Source: Streptomyces sp. BK340
GTDB lineage: Bacteria > Actinomycetota > Actinomycetes > Streptomycetales > Streptomycetaceae
Assembly (NCBI RefSeq): GCF_007827595.1
Contig: NZ_VISR01000008.1
Location: forward strand, 215,040 to 279,039
DNA length: 64,000 bases
Direction of reading: 5' to 3'
Below, piece after piece: positions 43,920 to 51,972 of this stretch (position 1 is its first letter; every line of letters starts with the position of its first letter). Below the pieces are notes generated by a model that saw only the letters and a list, made by a program, of their open reading frames with translations, ran no database searches and was not told the origin of the DNA. Position numbers and translations under genes: made by a program.

Positions 43920-46565
43920 ATGAGCACGCCGCCCACCCGAGTCGTCCCCGTCGAGGACGGAGGGTTCGCCCATGCCCGGGCCGTGGAGACACGTCCGGTC
44001 CTCTCCGACGTGCCCCCTGAACTGGCGGACAGGTTCCTGCTCGTAGCCGTGCTGTCCGGCGCGCGGCGGCCCGCCGAGGCCGTGGTGCTGAGGGTGCGTG
44101 ACCTGACGGGCCGTCACGGAGCGGACGAGATACCCCTGGTCCTCAAGTGGTACCACCGGCTGCACGCCCCCGGGCCGGACGTCGAGCTGGCGCTCGGGGA
44201 ACTCGGTGAGCAACACGCTCCCCACCTGGAACGGCTCCTGGAGACCGGCGAGGCGCACGGACACCCCTGGCACCTGTACTGGTCGCACGGCGAGGAGACC
44301 CTCGAGAGGTACCACGCCGACCACCCCGAGGGGTTGCGCCCCGAGGTCGTGAAGAGCTTGGTGAACCAGCTGTACGACGCCGTCACCGCCCTGCACGAAC
44401 GGGGCGTCGTCCACCGGGACGTCACCCCCGACAACATCATGGTGCAGACCCGCCGCGCCGACACGGCCGATCTCGTCCTCATCGACTTCGGCGCCGCCGT
44501 CCACCGGCCCGAGGAGGCCGAGGAGCCCCGCACCGACTGGCGTGGCAAACCCCTCTATCTCGCGCCGGAGGCAGGGCTGTTGCGGCAGACCGTCTCCGAG
44601 GCCGGCGACTGGTGGTCGCTCGGCATGGTGATCGCCCAACTGGCCCTCGGCAGACACCCCATCGACTTCCGCCGTGACGAGGAGGTGCTGGCGGAGATCG
44701 CCACGCACGACCCCGACCTCCGTGACATCGGGCACCGAAGGACCCGCCGGCTCTGCGAGGGCCTGCTCACCAGGGCGCCCGAGCAACGCTGGCACGCCCG
44801 GCAGGTGCGGGACTGGCTGGACGGGAACGACCCCGACGTCGCCCCGCGCACCGACGAGCGTGTCTTCGGCGACGACACGCCGCGCCCCGTGATCCGGCCC
44901 TTCCCCTTCATGGGACAGGAGTTCACCGGGACCGACAGGCTGGCCCTCCATCTGGACCAGAACCCCGTCTCCGCGGAACGCATGCTGGCCGCCGACGACG
45001 ACCGGGCCCGACTCGTCGACTGGCTGGGCCAGTTCGAGACCGTCGGCGACCGCAGCCCCGAGGAGCTGAGCCGACTCGCCGCCCTGCGGGCCGAACTGGC
45101 GCAACCGCCGTCCGTCGCCGCTCTGGTACAGCTCCTGAACTGGCTCGGTCCGGGCCTCGACGTCTCCTGGCACGGGGCGGACCTGGACGTGCGGAGCATG
45201 CGCCTGCTGTGCCAGGGGGCCAGGGACGGGAACGCCGACGCCGTGGCCCTGATCCGGTACCTCGCGGAGCAGCCCGCCGTCCTGACCGGTCTCGCCCAGC
45301 GGCCGGGCGGCCGCGGACTGGACGAGACCGACCGCACCTGGCGCGCCCTGCGCGCCCGGTGGGAGCCCACGGTCCGGGAGCTCTTGCGGGGTCACGAGAC
45401 CGGCAGGGTCCGCGGAGCCCGGGCGGCCCTGCGGCAGACCGTGGCCGTGGACGCCTGGCTGCTGCAGCTGGCGCGCGAACCGGAACGCACCGGGAGCCGG
45501 CTCACCGACGCGGTGCTGCGCAGGCGCGCACAGTTCCCTGAGCGGGTTCCCTGGTTCGACGCACTGCTCGACGCCCAGGGGGACGACCTGCGCCTGCTCG
45601 CCGCCCACCTCCTCTGCGGCCACGCGGAGACCGCGGCGCAAGAGCTCAGGCAGCGGCGCGTCGTCCAGGAGACCGAGCGGATGCTCGCGGTGGACCAGGA
45701 CGGGCTCCTCGCCGTACTGCGGCGGCTGGACCGGCTGCCCACCCTGGGCTGGGCCCTGCTCGGCGCCACGCTGGTCACGGCCCCCTGGACCTTCGTCATC
45801 GGCCTGGCCGACGTGCTGGGCCGCGCCTCCCAGGACGCGGTCGTGACGGCCTGGCTGGAGGCACTGCCCGCGGCAGCGTTCGTCTTCGCGGTGGAGCTGT
45901 GGACCGCCGTGTACATCGGCCCGCCCTTCTACCACCCGGAAAGATCGCTGGCAGGCCTCCTGATCCGCAACGCGGAGCGCCCCGGCCGGATGGCGCGCAC
46001 CCGGGCCGGCCGCTTCATCACGGCGGCGCTGCTGATGCTCGCCGTCTTCCTGGGCTTCTACGCGATCGCCCGCGCCCCCTGGGTGTGGCCGCTCGCCTCG
46101 GCCGTCGCCGTCGCCGTGTGGAGCGTGCGCCGCTGCCTGGCCTGGCGGCGTCTGCGGCGGCCGCGCGACCCCGAGTCCGAGTGGAGCCTGCGCCGTCTCC
46201 TGGCCTGGTGGCGCGGGCGTCATGAGCGTCGCAGGCTGCGGGCGGGCGAGCGGCCGCCCTGGTGGAGTCCGCGCCGTCTCCTGCTCCGGTGGCGCGGGCG
46301 TCATGAGCGTCGCAGGCTGCGGGAGGCCGAGCGGCCGCGCGACCCGCGGCCCGAGTGGAATCTGCGGCCTCTTCTGGTCTGGTGGTGGCGCGGGCGCCAC
46401 GAGCGCCGCAGATGGCGGGCGGGCGACCGGAGGTCCCGGTGGAACCCGCTCCGATTCGTGGACCGGTGGCGCAGGTTCCGTGAGCACCGGGCACGGCGGG
46501 CGGGCGGTCCGCGGTCCGCGACGACAGCCGAGACGAAGTCCGAAAGGACAGGAGGACAGGCATGA
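43920..46565 (+). CDS. Membrane-anchored Hanks-type serine/threonine protein kinase
   Basis: An 881-residue protein. The kinase domain covers about 50-300: lysine Lys76 in LVLKWYHR, catalytic loop VVHRDVTPDNIMV (Asp167), LIDFGAA (Asp189), PLYLAPEAG and DWWSLGMVIAQLALG. All catalytic residues are kept. A helical middle domain (about 330-600) is followed by membrane helices (LLGATLVTAPWTFVIGLADV; ITAALLMLAVFLGFYAIA) and a very basic C-terminus with three to four repeats of WRGRHERRRLR. GGAAG lies just before the ATG at 43920. It leads a four-gene operon with a coiled-coil protein, an AAA+ ATPase and an FHA protein; the FHA domain is the natural reader of its phosphothreonines. Confidence 0.88.
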   Translation: MSTPPTRVVPVEDGGFAHARAVETRPVLSDVPPELADRFLLVAVLSGARRPAEAVVLRVRDLTGRHGADEIPLVLKWYHRLHAPGPDVELALGELGEQHAPHLERLLETGEAHGHPWHLYWSHGEETLERYHADHPEGLRPEVVKSLVNQLYDAVTALHERGVVHRDVTPDNIMVQTRRADTADLVLIDFGAAVHRPEEAEEPRTDWRGKPLYLAPEAGLLRQTVSEAGDWWSLGMVIAQLALGRHPIDFRRDEEVLAEIATHDPDLRDIGHRRTRRLCEGLLTRAPEQRWHARQVRDWLDGNDPDVAPRTDERVFGDDTPRPVIRPFPFMGQEFTGTDRLALHLDQNPVSAERMLAADDDRARLVDWLGQFETVGDRSPEELSRLAALRAELAQPPSVAALVQLLNWLGPGLDVSWHGADLDVRSMRLLCQGARDGNADAVALIRYLAEQPAVLTGLAQRPGGRGLDETDRTWRALRARWEPTVRELLRGHETGRVRGARAALRQTVAVDAWLLQLAREPERTGSRLTDAVLRRRAQFPERVPWFDALLDAQGDDLRLLAAHLLCGHAETAAQELRQRRVVQETERMLAVDQDGLLAVLRRLDRLPTLGWALLGATLVTAPWTFVIGLADVLGRASQDAVVTAWLEALPAAAFVFAVELWTAVYIGPPFYHPERSLAGLLIRNAERPGRMARTRAGRFITAALLMLAVFLGFYAIARAPWVWPLASAVAVAVWSVRRCLAWRRLRRPRDPESEWSLRRLLAWWRGRHERRRLRAGERPPWWSPRRLLLRWRGRHERRRLREAERPRDPRPEWNLRPLLVWWWRGRHERRRWRAGDRRSRWNPLRFVDRWRRFREHRARRAGGPRSATTAETKSERTGGQA
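46179..46490 (+). repeat. Arg/Trp-rich tandem repeats at the kinase C-terminus
   Basis: GGTGGCGCGGGCGTCATGAG starts at 46207 and again at 46288 (27-codon period), with a diverged copy at 46384 (32 codons later). The encoded unit is about LLxWWRGRHERRRLRxGER. The repeats lie after the last membrane helix, so they make a strongly positive cytosolic or surface tail. Confidence 0.85.
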
Positions 46566-48172
46566 GTTCGGGTCTCGCCTTCCCGACGGTGAGCGCGGTG
46601 GCACCCGCCGTGACCTTCCCGCCGCCCCCGCCGCCCGTCGACCCCCAGGCGCTGCCGCACACCGGCATGCTCCACCTGGACCACGCGGCCGGTCACATCT
46701 CCTCCCATGTCGCCGACGCGGCCGGGCACGCGGTGCATCAGGCCGCCGACGCGGCGCTGCAGGTCCTCGGCTCGCTCAGCGGCGTCCTGCTCGCCGGCCG
46801 GGCCGCCCTGCTCACCACCCGTGTCCTCGCCGCCGCTGCGGTACGGGCCGCGGAGGAGCAGCGCTGCCTGGAGCGCCAGCAGGAGCTGGCCGCGACGGCC
46901 GCCGAGCAGTGGCAGGCCGCCGCGTTCGCCGCCGTCCGGATCAACGCCCGCAGGCGCGCCCTGCTGGCGCGGGTGGCCCGGGCCACGGCCGCGGGCGGCC
47001 CGGCCGGAGCGCCGCCGCGCCCCGACCTGCCACCGCCCCTGGAGCCTGTCGGCGAGCGGCTGTGCGACCTGCGGCAGGAACTGGCCCGCGGCGAGGAGGC
47101 CGTGCGCCGCGCGGAGGAACGGCACGCGGAGTGGGAGCAGCAGCGGCTCGGCGCGGAACTGCGGCTGGACGACGAGGACGACGCCTGGCAGCGCGCCCTG
47201 CGCGAGAGCCGGCAGCGGGCACTGCTGCGGTTCTCCGAGCAGCGCACCGCCGAGGCCGAAGGACGAGAGAGCGTCCGGCCGGCCCCCGGCCGGCTCCCGC
47301 AGCCCGGCCCGGACGCGGAGGAGGTCCGCCGCGCCGGTGCGGAGATCCTCGGCGGGCTGGACCCGTACGCCGTCTCCGAGGCCGCCGAACTCGCCGCGGG
47401 GGCCGTCCGGCACGCCGTGCGCCGCGCGGCCGAAGACCCCCGCCGGGCGCGCATCCACCTCAACGAGGCACGCAAGTACGTCCGCGACGCCAACAAGGAC
47501 GCCCGCACGACCCGGGAGGCCCAGGAACGCGCCGCGCTGCACTACGACTTCCTCGTCTACGAGTCCCCGGAGGGCGCCGAGGACCTCGCCCCGGCACCGG
47601 AGGCCGTGGAGCTGCTGCGGCGGACCCTGGAGGAGGGCGTCCCGCTGAGCCGGGACGAACTGGACCGGGTCGAACGCGCCGTGGACGAGCGACGCTGTGC
47701 GCTGGAGGCCATCTACGTCCGGGAGCAGTGCGCAGGCGCCGTCGCGGAACTGGCCAGGAGGTTCGGCGGGCGCACCGAGGCCGGCCGGCCCGAGGGGCAG
47801 GAGATCCGCCTCGACTGGACGCCGGACGGGTGGGAGCCCGATCACTGGCTCAGGGCGACCCTGGTCGGCGGCGCGCTGAGCGTGGCGACCATGTACCGCG
47901 GCGCCCCGGGGGAGCGGACACCCGAGCAGCGTGCCCTCGACGACTCCCGCTGTGCGGAGACCCACAAGCGGCTCGCCGAGTTCCAGCAGATCACCCAGGG
48001 GCTGGGACTGGGCCTCGAGTTCGAGGTACGGACCGATGGAGCGCTGCCGGGCGTGCTGGGGGAGGGCGCCGTGACGCTCGACGAGCTGCGCGGACAGGAC
48101 ACCGGCCGGCCGGCGGACGTGCCCCGGCAAGCCCCACGACACCGGACCGTCGACGGCGACGAACGCCGCTGA
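46562..48172 (+). CDS. Coiled-coil hypothetical protein
   Basis: A 536-residue Ala/Glu/Arg-rich protein with a Pro-rich N-terminus (TFPPPPPPVDPQALPH) and long coiled-coil segments (GRAALLTTRVLAAAAVRAAE; REAQERAALHYDF). It has a more folded C-terminal part (IRLDWTPDGWEPDHWLRATL; LAEFQQITQGLGLGLEFEV). No known domain is recognised. The start overlaps the kinase stop (ATGA), so it is produced together with the kinase and may be its substrate or scaffold. A 60-nt gap follows before the AAA+ gene. Confidence 0.65.
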   Translation: MSSGLAFPTVSAVAPAVTFPPPPPPVDPQALPHTGMLHLDHAAGHISSHVADAAGHAVHQAADAALQVLGSLSGVLLAGRAALLTTRVLAAAAVRAAEEQRCLERQQELAATAAEQWQAAAFAAVRINARRRALLARVARATAAGGPAGAPPRPDLPPPLEPVGERLCDLRQELARGEEAVRRAEERHAEWEQQRLGAELRLDDEDDAWQRALRESRQRALLRFSEQRTAEAEGRESVRPAPGRLPQPGPDAEEVRRAGAEILGGLDPYAVSEAAELAAGAVRHAVRRAAEDPRRARIHLNEARKYVRDANKDARTTREAQERAALHYDFLVYESPEGAEDLAPAPEAVELLRRTLEEGVPLSRDELDRVERAVDERRCALEAIYVREQCAGAVAELARRFGGRTEAGRPEGQEIRLDWTPDGWEPDHWLRATLVGGALSVATMYRGAPGERTPEQRALDDSRCAETHKRLAEFQQITQGLGLGLEFEVRTDGALPGVLGEGAVTLDELRGQDTGRPADVPRQAPRHRTVDGDERR

Positions 48173-48232
48173 GACCACCACTGAGCACCATGCCGGCACG
48201 CGGCCCGCGTCCGCGTGCAACGGGGAGGAACG

Positions 48233-50227
48233 ATGGACCTGTCCAAGGAAGACCGGCTCCCGCCCTTCGTGGAGGAGCTGATCGGAACACTCGGCGTGCA
48301 CGCGCAGTACGTCCTGCACGGCAACATCCGTGACCTGCACCTGGTGAACCGGCGCGGCCGGGACCGGTTCCACCCGCTGCTCGACGTGCTGTGGAACCCG
48401 CTGCGGGAGGTCGGCTACCAGGCGCTGGTGCTCTGCGACCAGGTGGGCGGATTCCATGTGGCGGCGGCCGCTGACGGCGACACGCACGCGGCCCTCGAGG
48501 AACTGCTGCAGGGACCGCGCGAGTTCCCCGGCCAGACCGCGGCACAACGCCAGGCGGTGCTGGACCAGCTGCGGAACCTCACCACCGGGTGGGCGGAGCA
48601 GCGCGAGGAGATGATGCGGGACGGACGCCGGCTGCGGCCGCTGCGGGTGGCACTGGTCGTCGACCACGCCTCGCGTCTGGTCACCGACCCGTCCCGGCTG
48701 ACCACCGACGAACGGGACTTCTTTCTCGCCTGCCTCAAACTCGCCCACGAGGCAAAGCCCTTGGAACCCTGGACCGGCACCCCCGTCGTCCCCGGCGAAC
48801 CGGGCCGGTTCAACCCGGTGATCTGGCTCGCCGACGGGGAGCGGGACATACCCGGATGGCTGGTCTCCGGCAGTGAACGGATCCGGGCCGTCGCCGTACC
48901 GGAGCCGGACGCGGACGAGCGCACGACGATGGCCCGCCTCCTGCGCGAGCGCTACGAACGCTACGGCGGAAAGGGATCAGGCGGCGGTCCGAACTCGCCC
49001 TCCGGCGCTGACGCGGAGGAGACCGCGCGCTCCGTCGGCGCCTTCGCCCGGGCGGCCACCGGCATGAGTCTGCGGGCCATGGAGGAGAGCGTGAAGCTCG
49101 CCCGCTCCCGCGGCATGCCGTTCGCCGCCATGCCCGACGCGGTACGGATCTACCGGCTCGGTGTGGAGAAGAACCCCTGGAGCCGGGGCGAGATCCGCCG
49201 GCGCATCCTCCGCGGGGAGGACCCCGGCAACGAACGGTCCATCCCCCGCCGGGTGCTGGGGCAGGAAGCGGCCGTGGCGATGACCCTGGACATCCTCAAG
49301 CGGGCCGCGCTGGGACTCTCCGGGGCGCAGGCGACCAACCCGGGACACCGGCCGCGCGGTGTGCTGTTCTTCGCCGGCCCGACCGGAACCGGCAAGACGG
49401 AACTGGCGAAAGCCGTGGCCTCCGTCCTCTTCGACAGCGACCAGGCGTATCTGCGCTTCGACATGAGCGAGTTCTCGGCCGCCCACTCCGCCGACCGGCT
49501 CGTGGGCGCGCCGCCCGGATACGTCGGCTACGAGGCGGGCGGCGAACTGACCTCCGCCGTAAGGGAGAACCCCTTCCGCGTCATCCTCTTCGACGAGATC
49601 GAGAAGGCCGACAAGGGCATCCTCGACAAGTTCCTGCAGGTACTGGAGGACGGCCGGCTCACCGACGGACAGGGGGTCACCACCTACTTCAGCGAGTGCG
49701 TGCTCATCTTCACCTCCAACCTGGGTGTCCAGCGCACGGACCCGGACACCCAGGAACGCAAGTGGATCGTCAAACCGGGCACGCCGTACAAGGAGTTGGA
49801 GACTACGGTCAAGGACAACGTCAAGAAGCACTTCGAACAGGTCATCGGCCGGCCGGAGCTGATGAACCGGATCGGCGGCAACGTCGTCGTCTTCGACTTC
49901 ATCTCCGACGCGATCGCCGAGCGGATCTTCGATCTGCAGGTCGGCAACATCCAGCGCCAGCTGGCCCATGGACACCGGCTCGCCCTGGAGATCGAGGACA
50001 GCGCCCGGCGCGAGCTGCTGGCCCACTGCACCCGGGACAAGTGGAACGGCGGCCGTGGCATCGGCATGGTGCTGGAGACGCATCTCATCAACCCGCTCGC
50101 CCGGGAGCTGTTCGCGGCGCCCGAGCTCGGGCCGGGCACCACGGTCGTGGTGACGGACGTACGGGAGACGGAGAGCGGACGGGTGGACACGACGGTCGTG
50201 CTGAAGAAGGGGGACAGCGATGTCTGA
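48233..50227 (+). CDS. ClpB/ClpA-like AAA+ ATPase with degenerate N-terminal ATPase half
   Basis: A 664-residue protein. The C-terminal module is a clear Clp D2-type AAA+: Walker A GPTGTGKT (Lys388), FDMSEFSAAHSADRLVGAPP, Walker B VILFDEIEKAD (Asp454-Glu455), sensor FTSNLGV, and GNVVVFDFISDAIAERIFDL. The first half (YVLHGNIRDLHLV; ALVVDHASRLVT; NPVIWLADGERDIPG) keeps the fold of an AAA domain with a Walker-B-like strand but has no Walker A. It lacks a Clp N-domain. GGGAGG lies 4 nt before the ATG at 48233. The gene overlaps the FHA gene by 8 nt. It is probably a specialised protein-remodelling motor controlled by the kinase/FHA pair (inference). Confidence 0.85.
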   Translation: MDLSKEDRLPPFVEELIGTLGVHAQYVLHGNIRDLHLVNRRGRDRFHPLLDVLWNPLREVGYQALVLCDQVGGFHVAAAADGDTHAALEELLQGPREFPGQTAAQRQAVLDQLRNLTTGWAEQREEMMRDGRRLRPLRVALVVDHASRLVTDPSRLTTDERDFFLACLKLAHEAKPLEPWTGTPVVPGEPGRFNPVIWLADGERDIPGWLVSGSERIRAVAVPEPDADERTTMARLLRERYERYGGKGSGGGPNSPSGADAEETARSVGAFARAATGMSLRAMEESVKLARSRGMPFAAMPDAVRIYRLGVEKNPWSRGEIRRRILRGEDPGNERSIPRRVLGQEAAVAMTLDILKRAALGLSGAQATNPGHRPRGVLFFAGPTGTGKTELAKAVASVLFDSDQAYLRFDMSEFSAAHSADRLVGAPPGYVGYEAGGELTSAVRENPFRVILFDEIEKADKGILDKFLQVLEDGRLTDGQGVTTYFSECVLIFTSNLGVQRTDPDTQERKWIVKPGTPYKELETTVKDNVKKHFEQVIGRPELMNRIGGNVVVFDFISDAIAERIFDLQVGNIQRQLAHGHRLALEIEDSARRELLAHCTRDKWNGGRGIGMVLETHLINPLARELFAAPELGPGTTVVVTDVRETESGRVDTTVVLKKGDSDV

Positions 50228-50774
50228 CGTGCAGGACTGGGACGACGACGAGGACGGGTGGGACTCCGTACTGCCCATCCCCGGCCCTGCACGCCCGCGC
50301 ACGCCCCGGCCGTCCGTCGGTCACCGCTGCGAGCGGTGCTCCGCGGTCGTCCCCGCCGGTGTGTCCGCGTGTCCCGGATGTCTCACCCCGGTCGGATCGG
50401 CCCCGCCGGATGTCCGGATCCCGGGGGGCGCGGTACGGCTGGTCTTCCGCGGCGGCGGCCGGTATCTCGACGTGCAGCGCGGCTCGGAGATCAGGCTGGG
50501 GCGCAGCCACGACTGGGCTCCCGAGGCGTCCGAGCTGCTGGCCGACGAGGACACGGTCTCGGCCCGGCACGCGACCCTCCTGCACGCCCCGGACGGGGCG
50601 GCCTGGCTGACCGAGGTCTCGCGGGGCGCCACCAACGGCACCCGCGTCAACGACCGTGTCCTGGTGCCGGGTTCACCGGTCCGCCTGCGCGCCGGCGACC
50701 GGGTCGAACTCGGGCCCGGGGTCGAGTTCGTCGTCCAGGGGATCGCGGAGCAGTCCGGGGAGGCGGCGTCCTAG
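50220..50774 (+). CDS. Zinc-ribbon/FHA-domain protein
   Basis: A 184-residue protein. A short acidic N-terminus (SDVQDWDDDEDGWDS) is followed by a zinc ribbon (CERC near 37, CPGC near 51) and an FHA domain (about 80-170: EIRLGRSHDW, DTVSARHATLLH, GATNGTRVND). The signature residues Gly-Arg, Ser-x-x-His and Asn-Gly are all kept, so phosphothreonine binding is expected. It starts inside the AAA+ gene and probably tethers that motor to targets phosphorylated by the kinase of the same operon. The terminator at 50778 follows. Confidence 0.85.
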   Translation: MSDVQDWDDDEDGWDSVLPIPGPARPRTPRPSVGHRCERCSAVVPAGVSACPGCLTPVGSAPPDVRIPGGAVRLVFRGGGRYLDVQRGSEIRLGRSHDWAPEASELLADEDTVSARHATLLHAPDGAAWLTEVSRGATNGTRVNDRVLVPGSPVRLRAGDRVELGPGVEFVVQGIAEQSGEAAS

Positions 50775-50777
50775 CCG

Positions 50778-50798
50778 CCGTCGGCCCGGGGCCGACGG
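50778..50798. terminator. Terminator hairpin at the right edge of the island
   Basis: CCGTCGGCC (50778-50786), loop CGG, GGCCGACGG (50790-50798): a 9-bp perfect stem directly after the FHA gene stop and before the convergent DUF3515 gene stop at 50804. It can serve both transcripts. Confidence 0.75.
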
Positions 50799-50803
50799 GC
50801 GCG

Positions 50804-51298
50804 TCAGTGGCCCTGGGAGTCCAGGCAGTGCGAGCGCTGCGTGATGGGGGCGACGGCCTCGGACAGGTCGGTCAGCACCGAGTCGACGGCCCGCACCCCG
50901 GGCGAGATGGTCACCTCCACGGCGGGGGTGCGGCCGTAGGAGACGAGGACCTTCTTCCCCGACTGCCGGGACCGCGCGAGTTCGAGCAGCCAGTCCACGC
51001 CGTTCACGCTCATGCACGGGTCGGGCGACGGGCCGGGTGAGACCAGCCCGCACCGGGCCGTTACGGCGCCACCGCCCCAGGCCTCGGCGCCGGTCACCGC
51101 CACTCGCTCGCGGTCGTGACCGTCCAGCCGCCCGGGCCAGCGCCCGGCCAGGCCCGCACACGCAGGCCCGGACGCCCGCTCGGCCGCGCGCAGCCCGTAG
51201 TGCCCATCGCCGCCGCTCTGCCCGGCCCGCCATCCCCAGCCGCCCGCGGCCACCAGGACCGCCAGCGCCCCGGCCCCGACCGCGTACCGCACCCTCAC
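50804..51298 (-). CDS. DUF3515-like secreted/membrane protein
   Basis: A 164-residue protein with an N-terminal hydrophobic segment (AVGAGALAVLVAAGGWGW) and a soluble domain: CAGLAGRWPGRLDGHDRERV, TARCGLVSPG, SVNGVDWLLEL, VSYGRTPAVEV. The spacing of cysteines and the NGVDWL strand match, from memory, the actinobacterial DUF3515 family of unknown role. The GTG at 51298 was chosen because it starts the hydrophobic stretch and GGGGG precedes it. It is divergent from the thioredoxin-like lipoprotein. Confidence 0.65.
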   Translation of the reverse strand: MRVRYAVGAGALAVLVAAGGWGWRAGQSGGDGHYGLRAAERASGPACAGLAGRWPGRLDGHDRERVAVTGAEAWGGGAVTARCGLVSPGPSPDPCMSVNGVDWLLELARSRQSGKKVLVSYGRTPAVEVTISPGVRAVDSVLTDLSEAVAPITQRSHCLDSQGH

Positions 51299-51381
51299 TA
51301 CAGCCCCCGTGTGTCGTGGTTCCGGCGACAGCCGGTGATCGGTCCCCTCGGAACCTACCGCACCCCCAAGGTCCGTCACTG

Positions 51382-51951
51382 ATGGGACGGTTGAGATACT
51401 CCTTCCTCGTGAAGACGCGACCGTTGCTGTGGACCGCAGCCTGCCTGCTGCTGGCCTCCTGCCATGCCGGCATGGCCACCGCCGACCCCTCCGAGGCAAA
51501 GAGCGGGCCCGTGCCCGCCGACCGCCGGGCGGCCGCGCCCGACCTCGCAGGCGACAGCCTGGACGGCAAGCCCCTGCGTCTGTCCGACTACCGCGGCAAG
51601 GTCGTGGTGATCAACGCGTGGGCCTCCTGGTGCGGCCCCTGCCGGGCCGAGGCACCCGAACTCGACGCGGCACAGAAACACCTCGCCGCCGAGGGAGTTC
51701 AGGTGCTCGGGCTGAACACCGACACGGAGCCCGTCAACGGCCGGTCCTTCCAGCACGACCACCACCTGACCTACCCCAGCTTCAGCGACCCCTCCGGCCG
51801 CAAGGTGCTGACGTTCCCCAGGGGTTCGGTGCCGCAGGGGGTGCCCTTCACGGTCGTCGTCGACGCCCGCGGCAGGATGGCGAACGTCCACACCGGGCCC
51901 GTCACCGAACGCGACGTGCGCGACCTGGTACGGCCGCTCGTACGGTCCTGA
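51382..51951 (+). CDS. TlpA/ResA-type thioredoxin-fold lipoprotein
   Basis: A 189-residue exported thiol-disulfide oxidoreductase. The signal peptide ends with a lipobox LASC (LLWTAACLLLASCHAG). The redox active site is WASWCGPCRAEAP with Cys84 and Cys87, followed by the cis-proline region QGVPFTVVVDARG. The domain order LSDYRGKVVVINAW is classic TlpA/AhpC-TSA. It works outside the membrane, probably keeping cysteines reduced, for example in cytochrome c maturation. The ATG at 51382 was chosen; a GTG at 51409 would shorten the signal peptide. Confidence 0.85.
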   Translation: MGRLRYSFLVKTRPLLWTAACLLLASCHAGMATADPSEAKSGPVPADRRAAAPDLAGDSLDGKPLRLSDYRGKVVVINAWASWCGPCRAEAPELDAAQKHLAAEGVQVLGLNTDTEPVNGRSFQHDHHLTYPSFSDPSGRKVLTFPRGSVPQGVPFTVVVDARGRMANVHTGPVTERDVRDLVRPLVRS

Positions 51952-51972
51952 AGGGCCGTCAGCCCGGCCCCG

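Noticed and set aside
46179..46490. Possible CRISPR-like repeats
   Set aside because: The repeats are coding, in frame, with no unique spacers; they are protein repeats of the kinase tail.
43716..46604. 962-codon minus-strand frame antisense to the kinase
   Set aside because: Low-complexity antisense artefact opposite a gene with complete kinase motifs.
46301..48748. 815-codon minus-strand frame opposite the kinase tail, coiled-coil and AAA+ genes
   Set aside because: Spans three real genes on the other strand; antisense artefact.
33438..50774. Named type such as a classical vWA-MoxR-VMAP, BREX, DISARM or CBASS system
   Set aside because: No MoxR ATPase, VMAP, BrxZ/PglZ, cyclic-nucleotide synthase or helicase is present, so none of these names is justified.
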